8,208 bases of DNA. It comes from Bacteroidales bacterium (GTDB lineage: Bacteria > Bacteroidota > Bacteroidia > Bacteroidales > UBA932). Every line of letters starts with the position of its first letter. The first letter of the stretch is position 1. The notes under the pieces were generated by a model. The model saw only the letters and a program-made list of their open reading frames with translations. It was not told where the DNA came from and searched no databases. Location: contig JAGCCD010000100.1 of assembly GCA_017651785.1 (NCBI GenBank), positions 1 to 8,208 on the forward strand, in the 5' to 3' direction. The position numbers were made by a program, and so were the translations under genes. Positions 1 to 5,622 of this stretch are shown piece after piece.

Positions 1-1131
1 ACGGGAAGATCCGGCCTTGGGGTTAAGTTCCTTGTCTCCCATAATGTCGTGGGATTTCCAGGAGGAATACAGGCCGTATTCTGCCGTGGGGCCGGCGGAT
101 GTGTAAATGGACAGGCTCTTGTAGCGGTACGGGTAAAACACTGCCCGCAGGGGAACTCCGATGTAGGTGAAATTCTCTTTCTTTACCACGGAGATGGTGC
201 CGGTAGATTCTGTTGTTGCAGAGGAAAGGCCGGTTACCTGCACGCCGCTCTCTATGCCCCATCTGTCATTGAAGGAATAGCTGAACAGTATGCCGAACTG
301 ATAGTCCTGACGATGCGACACATTTGTCTGCACGCTCTTGTTGCGGCTGAGCATTGCCATCTTGGGATTTATGGAAGGACCTCCGGCATTGTTGATGGCG
401 GGGCCTGAGAATCCGTACGCCCTGGAAGTGGTGGTGCTGGGGCCACCGGGAGCATTGCTTCCCACGAGTGATGCTGCAAACAGGGGCTTGCCGCTCTTGC
501 GTATGCGGGAAATAGGAACACGCGTAGTTCCGGACGGCGCAGGTGTCCATTGCTGACGGATTTCTTCCGATTTCTTGTCAGATTCTGGCTTTTGGGGCTC
601 TTCCTGACTGGTTTCAGCCAGATTTCTGTCAGAATCCGATGTTGGCAGTTCTTCCTGACGAGTTTCTGCCGGTTTTCTGTCAGAATCCGTGGTCTTTACC
701 TGAATAGAGGTTGCGGCGCTGACGGCAGGGGCGCCGGGCTGAGTGGCATTAGTGACGGCAGGGGTGTCATTAGTGACGGCAGGGGTGTCATTTCGAGCTT
801 GCCGAGAAATCTCTATTGTGGTGACATCCAGAGGCTCATCCTGCGGCTCCGCCTGGGCTATGATGGAGGACGCCGGGTCAGGGCCGGGGGCGACGGTGGG
901 GGTGGCGGGGGTACGGAGCAACAGCACCGCAGTAACTGCCGCGGCTGCGCCGGCCAGGGCCCATACGGGCCACATTGCCGGGCGGCCCGTAAGCCACGCC
1001 CAGAAGCCTCCGGCCGCCTTGCCTCCAAGCCCGGCGGCGGATTCTATGCCCTCCCAAAGGCCTCCGGGAGGGGTTTCCGTGTACTCCGACATCTTCTGCC
1101 GGAGTTTGTCTGTCCAATTCTTATCAGCCAT
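1..1131 (-). CDS. Inner-membrane-anchored outer-membrane beta-barrel protein, candidate sigma regulator (3' end off the window)
   Basis: An open frame of 377 codons starts at ATG 1131 and runs without a stop to base 1, so the C-terminus is missing. Residues 1-50 form a soluble tail with KNWTDKLRQKMSEY and PPGGLWEGIE, a pattern I recall from the N-termini of Bacteroidales proteins encoded next to ECF sigma factors. Residues 54-72 are one hydrophobic helix. Residues 73 to about 270 are a low-complexity linker rich in Pro, Thr, Ser, Glu and Asp with two sets of internal repeats. From about residue 275, alternating strands begin (YQFGILFSYSF, WGIESGVQVTGLSS, FTYIGVPLRAVFY, SIYTSAGPTAEYGLY), as in porin-family or PorT-like barrels. 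The start overlaps the sigma gene by 8 nt, implying translational coupling. A role as anti-sigma or envelope sensor is inferred from position and topology; the N-terminal tail is not a recognised anti-sigma domain. Confidence 0.85.
   Translation of the reverse strand, partial: MADKNWTDKLRQKMSEYTETPPGGLWEGIESAAGLGGKAAGGFWAWLTGRPAMWPVWALAGAAAAVTAVLLLRTPATPTVAPGPDPASSIIAQAEPQDEPLDVTTIEISRQARNDTPAVTNDTPAVTNATQPGAPAVSAATSIQVKTTDSDRKPAETRQEELPTSDSDRNLAETSQEEPQKPESDKKSEEIRQQWTPAPSGTTRVPISRIRKSGKPLFAASLVGSNAPGGPSTTTSRAYGFSGPAINNAGGPSINPKMAMLSRNKSVQTNVSHRQDYQFGILFSYSFNDRWGIESGVQVTGLSSATTESTGTISVVKKENFTYIGVPLRAVFYPYRYKSLSIYTSAGPTAEYGLYSSWKSHDIMGDKELNPKAGSSR
549..701 (-). repeat. Three diverged 51-bp tandem repeats inside the linker
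   Basis: The pentamer tgtca recurs at 576, 627 and 678, and ctgac recurs at 553, 604 and 655, so the period is exactly 51 bp. In protein this is a 17-residue unit of the form DSDRxxAETxQEE, seen twice clearly (residues about 149-163 and 166-180) and once in a worn form (SDKKSEEIRQQ, about 184-194). The period keeps the reading frame. The units are strongly charged and likely disordered or helical, in the predicted periplasmic linker of the barrel protein. Confidence 0.85.
747..792 (-). repeat. Perfect 21-bp tandem duplication in the linker
   Basis: Two identical 21-bp copies at 748-768 and 769-789 are flanked by a further matching base on the left and three on the right, giving 46 bp of perfect period-21 sequence. 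It encodes NDTPAVT twice. The lack of any difference between the copies suggests a recent duplication or an active slippage site. A related gacggcagggg stretch begins at 721, which may be an older, partial copy. Confidence 0.92.
786..826. repeat. Translated palindromic repeat-like element
   Basis: The segment begins TGTCATTTCGAG and continues to GAGAAATCTC, with ATTTC and GAAAT as the outer arms; TGTCA at 786-790 and TGACA at 822-826 bound it in inverted orientation. The pattern resembles short dispersed palindromic repeats I recall as common between genes in Bacteroidetes (TCATTTCGAG, a variable centre, then CGAGAAATCT). Here it is read in frame as EISRQARND in the linker of the barrel protein. 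Assignment to a repeat family is from memory of the consensus and needs a copy-number check in the host genome. Confidence 0.55.
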
Positions 1132-1684
1132 TTTTCTTTCTGTATTCCTTTATCTCCTGCGCAAGCCGGGCTTTTGCCCTGAGCAGCTGCGACGCGGAAG
1201 AATCTTCTTTAATTCCAAGCACAGACGCTATCTCCCTGTGCGATTTCTGCTCGAAAACATACAGGTTGAATACGGTCCTGTAGCCGTCGGGCAGATTTCT
1301 TATCATGTCCTGCAGCACCGCCGCAGGTATATCGTCAAACTCCGGTTCCGCGTCGGGCTCGGGCTCCGGCAACTGCTCTACCGCAAGCAGGTGCCTGTCT
1401 TTCCTGAGCTCGTGCAGCGCTCCGTTCACCACAATTTTGGTGACCCACGCCCTGAGGGAGCCTTCTCCCAAATAGCGGAACGTCCCTATTTTCTGAAAGA
1501 TGCGCACAAATGCCTCCTGAAGCACATCTTTCACCGTGTCTTCGTCTCCAAGGTACCGCCGGGCAACCGCAGACAGGTAGCCGGAGTACCGTTCGTACAA
1601 CTCCCGCTGGCCACGGGAATCGCCACGACCGACCATCTGCACCAGCTCCCTCTCAGGGATGCTATTTCCTTGTTTTGAATCCAA
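1124..1684 (-). CDS. ECF-type RNA polymerase sigma factor
   Basis: This 186-residue protein has the two-domain layout and length of extracytoplasmic-function sigma factors. Region 2 covers about residues 26-96, with LYERYSGYLSAVARRYLGD, the DVLQEAFVRIFQKIGTF core-binding and -10 recognition stretch, and GSLRAWVTKIVVN. An acidic linker (PEPEPDAEPEFDD) joins it to region 4 at about 122-178, containing LPDGYRTVFNLYVFEQKSH, REIASVLGI and SASQLLRAKARL, a helix-turn-helix typical of Bacteroidetes members. It would direct RNA polymerase to envelope-related promoters, possibly including its own. The ATG at 1684 is preferred because it leaves a normal short tail before region 2; an ATG at residue 17 would cut close to the first helix. 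The gene starts inside the lipoprotein gene (23-nt overlap) and ends inside the barrel gene (8-nt overlap). The cognate regulator is not proven. Confidence 0.93.
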   Translation of the reverse strand: MDSKQGNSIPERELVQMVGRGDSRGQRELYERYSGYLSAVARRYLGDEDTVKDVLQEAFVRIFQKIGTFRYLGEGSLRAWVTKIVVNGALHELRKDRHLLAVEQLPEPEPDAEPEFDDIPAAVLQDMIRNLPDGYRTVFNLYVFEQKSHREIASVLGIKEDSSASQLLRAKARLAQEIKEYRKKNG

Positions 1685-2333
1685 ATTTTGCGGTTTGCGC
1701 CTTTCCTTGCGTGGTTATCCAGTTCAGTGTGAGAGTCTTACTGTCTTCTCCCGTATCTGGCAGGGAGTTGATGTCAAAACAGATAATTCCCTCGGAATAA
1801 GTGGTTTGACCGTCTGAGTGGGCATCTTGGTACAGGGTTACGCTGTAGGGATTGTCCGGATCCTGGGATACGAGGAAAAAGTCGTGATGCCCGGCCGGGT
1901 CTCCCCACCATGTCATGTAATGCAGCGTAAGGTAGCCGTCTTCTGCCGTGGTGATCCAGGAATTCATGAGGTCGAATCCCATTTTGGTCTCAAGGGCCGG
2001 AAGGATTTGTACCAGTTTGCCCTCGTCCAGCGGCTCAAGCCAGTTCACATCTACCCTCTTGCCGTACGGGGGTACCTCGTCGGTATGGATTGTAAGGGAG
2101 CCCCACGCACGCATTTGGCGCGTGAAGGGATAGTCTGGGCCGGGATAAAGGCGCTGGCTGTCCGTTAACTGGAAGAAGACGGTCCCGTCTGTGTCCTGCT
2201 TGACGGTTACAACGGCGTCTACCGTATATGGTTGGTTTGGATTCTGCGCGTCTGGAGAGACAGGATAATGCTCTGCCATGCAGCCTGCGAGCAGCAGCAT
2301 GGTGAACATAGAAATTATTACCGATCTCTTCAT
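1662..2333 (-). CDS. NigD-like lipoprotein
   Basis: The 223-residue product starts with a lipoprotein signal: MKR, a hydrophobic stretch and the lipobox LAGC, placing the lipidated cysteine at residue 18. Residues about 37-105 (AVVTVKQDTDGTVFFQLTD through GKRVDVNWLEPL) match the NigD N-terminal OB-fold domain as I know it, and about 120-223 (WITTAEDGYLTLHYMTWWGD, DPDNPYSVTLYQDAHSD, SLPDTGEDSKTLTLNWIT) match the C-terminal beta-sandwich. NigD was named from a Prevotella nigrescens bacteriocin locus, but relatives are widespread in Bacteroidales and most have no known function. It is first in a probable operon with an ECF sigma factor and a barrel protein, preceded by an AT-rich candidate promoter. 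The product is probably anchored to the periplasmic face or the cell surface. A sensory or envelope role is inferred from neighbours only. Confidence 0.88.
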   Translation of the reverse strand: MKRSVIISMFTMLLLAGCMAEHYPVSPDAQNPNQPYTVDAVVTVKQDTDGTVFFQLTDSQRLYPGPDYPFTRQMRAWGSLTIHTDEVPPYGKRVDVNWLEPLDEGKLVQILPALETKMGFDLMNSWITTAEDGYLTLHYMTWWGDPAGHHDFFLVSQDPDNPYSVTLYQDAHSDGQTTYSEGIICFDINSLPDTGEDSKTLTLNWITTQGKAQTAKFGFKTRK

Positions 2334-2365
2334 TGCATCAGTTAAATCCTCGTTACGCCTAAAAC

Positions 2366-2412
2366 TTGCAAATTATGTGAAAAATTTTTCTAATTGCAAT
2401 GCAAGATTTGCA
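2366..2412. promoter_or_regulatory. TTGCAA-type inverted repeat around the promoter, possible operator
   Basis: The sequence tgcaaat at 2367-2373 is matched by atttgca at 2406-2412 in inverted orientation, and the palindrome attgcaat lies between them at 2393-2400. The three related sites bracket and overlap the candidate -33 and -7 boxes. This could be a binding site for a regulator, or chance in AT-rich DNA. Confidence 0.3.
2369..2399 (-). promoter_or_regulatory. Candidate promoter of the nigD-like / sigma / barrel operon
   Basis: On the minus strand TTGC (2399-2396) is followed after 20 nt by TAATTTG (2375-2369), close to the Bacteroidetes form TTTG, a spacer of about 19-21 nt, then TAnnTTTG, though one base short in the second box. 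It lies about 36 nt upstream of the lipoprotein ATG within the only markedly AT-rich stretch of the window. The match is imperfect, so this is a suggestion. Confidence 0.4.
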
Positions 2413-2438
2413 CAAATGCAGTATTTGATGTGTAGAGG

Positions 2439-2456
2439 CCGGGCTTAATGGCCCGG
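2439..2456. repeat. Short GC-rich hairpin
   Basis: The arms ccgggc (2439-2444) and gcccgg (2451-2456) enclose a 6-nt loop. No T-run follows on the minus strand, so it is not a classical intrinsic terminator. It sits between the large inverted repeat and the promoter region, and may help separate the two transcription units. Confidence 0.5.
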
Positions 2457-2464
2457 GCACCAAC

Positions 2465-2563
2465 CAATAACCCCTCTTGCGGCAGGCTGTATTCCGCCAC
2501 CTGCACCTCGTATTTCCATCCATAATTCTGGAATACAGCCCGCCGCCCCGGAGGGGGTTATTG
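2465..2563. repeat. Large imperfect inverted repeat (arms about 31-34 bp)
   Basis: The left arm 2465-2495 begins CAATAACCCC and ends GGCTGTATTCC. The right arm 2530-2563, read in reverse complement, begins CAATAACCCC and ends GGCTGTATTCC as well. The differences are a 3-nt length change and a few substitutions in the middle, and a 34-nt loop separates the arms. Such a structure in the gap after yfhO could be a transcript-end stem-loop, a small non-autonomous repeat element or a structured RNA. No transposase or target-site duplication is visible. Confidence 0.8.
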
Positions 2564-2565
2564 TA

Positions 2566-2585
2566 CTGAGGGGCGTACCCCTCAG
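2566..2585 (-). terminator. Perfect 8-bp stem with tetraloop after yfhO, possible terminator
   Basis: CTGAGGGG and CCCCTCAG pair perfectly around a 4-nt loop, 37 nt beyond the yfhO stop codon. The stem is strong but no T-tract follows on the minus strand, so termination would be non-canonical. It may act together with the adjoining large inverted repeat to end or protect the mutS-to-yfhO transcript. Confidence 0.4.
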
Positions 2586-2622
2586 ACTCCCCTGTCTTAC
2601 TAATTTTCTTCGAACGAAAGGC

Positions 2623-5031
2623 CTACTGCTTCTTCCGCAGGCCAAGGCCAAAGACAGCCAGGCTTCCCAGAACAAGAAGAATGAGCACAAGCGAGCTTGC
2701 GCGGGATATGGCTTCTCCGGCAGAGTAGGATTTGGGCTCGAATGTCATGCTGAGGGTATGGTCTCCTGCCGGCAGGTCTATGCAGCGCAGCAGGCCGGCG
2801 GCAACGGTGCCCAGGGAATCGGCACCGCCGGCGTAAAGCTCTATCGGCAGCTGCGTGCCGTCGTCGAGCCTTGCCACCCATCCGGCGGGATAATACACCT
2901 CGCTGAATACGGCGCGGCCGCCGCCGGGGCTCCGGAACCTGTATTCCAGCCGGTTGGGCTCATACTTTGTCATCTCTACGCTGCCTTCGCCGTTCTCGAA
3001 CCAGGCGTTGCCGCGGGCGTAAGGATATCGCACTGGCCTGGCGTCTCCGGACAGGATGATATAGCGGCAGTTGAGCGACGACAGGCTCTCAAGATACGGC
3101 ACTGCGGCCTCTGCCTCCTGAACCGTTGCGGCCTTGGAGATTGACGACGCGAGCGTTGACAGGTCGCGGCCGAGCCTGGAGTCGATATATGCCTGATAAA
3201 TCTGGAGCTTGGCGGGAGAATAGCCGCCGATGTTCTTGTGCCAGTACGACGGGTGCGAGTCGTTGAACACGTTCACGGTGAGGTCTGCCACACGGTACGA
3301 CGGATCCGTGTCGGCGAGGATGTACTCATCTACGGGACGCTTGGAGAACTGACCTTTGAAAGCCTTGCGCGTGGTAAAGTCGCTGCTGTCCAGATAACGC
3401 TTGCCAACTGTGAACAGGTCTGCCAGCACCAGAACGCATACCAGCGCGGCGGCGGGCAACTTGTTCACTTCCTTTACTGTGCCCCACATAAGCGCGGCAA
3501 CGGCAAGCGCAACGAATATGCAGGAGCGAAGGGTGTCAGACCATAACAGGTGCATACGGTCTGTTGCAAGAGCCTCGGACAGCACCTCGGCCATTCCGGC
3601 GTCGGAAGCAGCCTCAAACGAGCCGAATATGCCCTGGATCGCCGCCAAAAGCAGCAGCAGGCCCAGCGACACGCCGCCTGCGGTAAGCACCTGGCGCCTA
3701 AGCACACGTTTGTCTTGAGAGGCCTTGACAATACGGTCCAGCATCATAAAGCCGAGCACCGGCAGCGTAAACTGCAGCACCACCAGCGACATAGACACCG
3801 TCCTGAACTTATTGTACAGCGGCACCACATCGTAAAACAGCTTGGTGAACCACATAAAGTGGTTGCCAAGGGAGAGCAGTACCGCGAGCAGCGACGCAGC
3901 CACTATCCACCACTTATCCTTGCCTTTCCAATACATCAGGCCCAGGATGAACAGGAATATGGTTATGGCGCCCATATACATAGGACCGGCCGTGAAGGGC
4001 TGGGGGCCCCAGTACAGGGGAAGCGCCCTCTTGAGCTGGGCGGCATTGCCCTGACCGGCGCGGCGGAGCAGCTTTACGGTCTCTGAATCCGGTGACAGCG
4101 TACCCGCAGAAGAACCTCCGTTGTAGTTGGGTATGGCAAGATTGGGCAGTTCTTCCCAGCCGTAAGACCAGGAAGTTGCGTAAGACAGGTCAAGCCCCTT
4201 GCGCGATCCTTCGCCACCCTCCGGAGAGGAGTCTCCTCCGCGCATGGAATACGGAGTGTACTCCCACGTTGGAAGGAACTTTGTGGCGTTTGTTCCAAGT
4301 CCCACCACACCTGCGAGCAGAAGCATCACCGAGGCAATCCAGAAGAATTTCTGATTCTTCTTCCGAACCAGAAGCCAGACAAAAAGCACCAGCACATAGA
4401 TGAGAATCATCAGCGCAAGGTAGTACGATATCTGCGGATGGTTTGCCTTGACCTGGAACGATACGGCGACGCCGAACATCGCCGCTCCAAGCAGAAGCAG
4501 CGCCCATCTGCGGCTCGTGGGAAGGCCCTCTTTCACCGCCTTGCGATAAGTGAATATGAGCGCGGCAAGCACCCAGGGCAGGAACGCAATAGCCTGCATC
4601 TTGGTGTTATGCCCGACCTGGATAATCTGTATGTTGTACGAGCAGAATGTAACGGCAATGGCACCTCCGGCGGCTATGAGCGGACTCACACCCAGCGAAA
4701 GCAGCAGGAGGAAAGCGCCCAGAAGCGAAATGAAAAAATACGTGGCAGGACGCTTGCCGGTAAGCAGCAGATTATAGACAGGCTGCACCAGGTCGCCCTT
4801 GGTGGAACTCATTATCGGCGCCGTGGGCATTCCGGAAAACATGGAGCCCGTCCACATTGCGCGGTCGTCGGGGTGATTTTTGTCCCATTTCAAGCTCTCC
4901 TGCGACATGCCCACCCAGCCGGAAATGTCTCCCTGATTGATGACTTTTCCCGAAAGGATGTCGGGAACAAATGCGTAGCTCAGCACAAGGAAGCCGAGCA
5001 CTATGCCTGCTATGACTAGTATCTTCTTCAT
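2623..5031 (-). CDS. YfhO-family polytopic membrane protein (putative GT-C type glycosyltransferase)
   Basis: The 802-residue protein has about a dozen hydrophobic segments: one at the N-terminus (about 4-22), a dense set between 95 and 245, more at 350-470 and 500-540, and a last helix at 779-797 followed by RKKQ. An early extracytoplasmic loop has QGDISGW and MWTGSMFSGMPT, where GT-C enzymes carry catalytic acids. Other conserved-looking stretches are GHNTKMQA (140-147), PNYNGG (301-306), WGPQPFTAGPMYMG (341-354) and YNKFRTVSM (406-414). After residue 545 a soluble domain ends in VFSEVYYPAGWVARLDD and TFEPKSYSAGE, the usual YfhO C-terminal pattern. Bacillus YfhO has been linked to glycosylation of cell-wall polymers; the Bacteroidetes substrate is unknown. 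Transfer from a lipid-linked sugar outside the inner membrane is inferred. The gene begins 3 nt after the CpXC gene. Confidence 0.85.
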   Translation of the reverse strand: MKKILVIAGIVLGFLVLSYAFVPDILSGKVINQGDISGWVGMSQESLKWDKNHPDDRAMWTGSMFSGMPTAPIMSSTKGDLVQPVYNLLLTGKRPATYFFISLLGAFLLLLSLGVSPLIAAGGAIAVTFCSYNIQIIQVGHNTKMQAIAFLPWVLAALIFTYRKAVKEGLPTSRRWALLLLGAAMFGVAVSFQVKANHPQISYYLALMILIYVLVLFVWLLVRKKNQKFFWIASVMLLLAGVVGLGTNATKFLPTWEYTPYSMRGGDSSPEGGEGSRKGLDLSYATSWSYGWEELPNLAIPNYNGGSSAGTLSPDSETVKLLRRAGQGNAAQLKRALPLYWGPQPFTAGPMYMGAITIFLFILGLMYWKGKDKWWIVAASLLAVLLSLGNHFMWFTKLFYDVVPLYNKFRTVSMSLVVLQFTLPVLGFMMLDRIVKASQDKRVLRRQVLTAGGVSLGLLLLLAAIQGIFGSFEAASDAGMAEVLSEALATDRMHLLWSDTLRSCIFVALAVAALMWGTVKEVNKLPAAALVCVLVLADLFTVGKRYLDSSDFTTRKAFKGQFSKRPVDEYILADTDPSYRVADLTVNVFNDSHPSYWHKNIGGYSPAKLQIYQAYIDSRLGRDLSTLASSISKAATVQEAEAAVPYLESLSSLNCRYIILSGDARPVRYPYARGNAWFENGEGSVEMTKYEPNRLEYRFRSPGGGRAVFSEVYYPAGWVARLDDGTQLPIELYAGGADSLGTVAAGLLRCIDLPAGDHTLSMTFEPKSYSAGEAISRASSLVLILLVLGSLAVFGLGLRKKQ

Positions 5032-5034
5032 AAT

Positions 5035-5622
5035 CTACCGTAAAAAGCTTTCCACCCATTCGCCGTCCACGCAGGGAAGCCCCGCAAGGCCTTCCGTCAT
5101 CGCGGGGTTGCGGGAAATAATGCCGCAGCAGTCTTCATAGACATTGATGCCCACTGCAATCATTTCCATATGCCCGTCGGCGGGATAGGTGAATATTATT
5201 TCGTTGTCGGCCCCGTCGGTTCGGAGGAACCGCAGCGTGACGTCTTTTCCGAGTTCGGACCGGGTGACGAACTTGGTGAGTTCTATGGCCACGTCGTCAA
5301 GGCCCGCCTGAAAGATCTTGACTTTCTCTATCAGGGAGCCCGTGTCCCGCACAAGACGGCCGTGCACACCCTCCAGGCCCTCAACAGCCAGCGGCCTGTC
5401 GCTCAGGCAGATAAGGCACCTGTCGTCTTTATACACAACGGGCGAAGATATCAGTTCCCTGCACCCGCATACGGGGCACTCGCGAACGAAAAGGGAACCG
5501 TCTGCAACGCGGGCGGTGAGCGAAGGATTGGAGACGGCGTCTATATATGTGTACACCGGCGCCTGGTACTGCCGGGAGCACCTTGCACAGCGGAACGTTA
5601 CGTTTGAGAAAGAGGAACTCAT
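5035..5622 (-). CDS. CpXC-domain (zinc-ribbon-like) protein of unknown function
   Basis: The 195-residue protein has two CxxC pairs: C12-A-R-C15 and C49-P-V-C52, followed by C54. The spacing, the central YTYIDAVSNPSLTARVADGS stretch and the following PVVYKDDRCLICLSD resemble the CpXC domain, a presumed metal-binding domain without known function. Residues about 80-195 have no family I recognise; they look like mixed alpha/beta with a mostly acidic surface. There is no signal peptide or membrane segment, so it should be cytoplasmic. Its ATG overlaps the glycosyltransferase stop as ATGA, and yfhO begins 3 nt after its TAG. The tight spacing suggests a shared transcript, but does not show that it works with the glycosylation proteins. 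Confidence 0.75.
   Translation of the reverse strand: MSSSFSNVTFRCARCSRQYQAPVYTYIDAVSNPSLTARVADGSLFVRECPVCGCRELISSPVVYKDDRCLICLSDRPLAVEGLEGVHGRLVRDTGSLIEKVKIFQAGLDDVAIELTKFVTRSELGKDVTLRFLRTDGADNEIIFTYPADGHMEMIAVGINVYEDCCGIISRNPAMTEGLAGLPCVDGEWVESFLR

Noticed and set aside
549..792. Repeats considered as a CRISPR array
   Set aside because: The units are tandem without unique spacers of uniform size, stay in frame and lie in a coding sequence. No cas gene is nearby.
743..1678. A 311-codon open frame on the plus strand, antisense to the sigma factor and barrel genes
   Set aside because: Its translation has no recognisable domain and is rich in Arg, Pro and Ser, as expected for an antisense shadow in GC-rich DNA. 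The minus strand has a clear ECF sigma factor over the same bases.
1662..2333. Bacteriocin locus, suggested by the NigD name
   Set aside because: NigD-like proteins are widespread without bacteriocins, and no precursor peptide, immunity or export gene is seen in the window.
2465..2563. Large inverted repeat as the ends of an insertion sequence
   Set aside because: Only 34 bp separates the arms, there is no transposase, and no flanking direct repeat is evident.
2445..2690. An 81-codon minus-strand frame running from the yfhO 3' end into the intergenic repeat
   Set aside because: It overlaps yfhO in another frame and its second half is just the inverted-repeat DNA. No start context or homology supports it.
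3550..4086. A 178-codon plus-strand frame antisense to yfhO
   Set aside because: It is rich in Gln, His and Arg with no domain, and mirrors the membrane segments of yfhO on the opposite strand.
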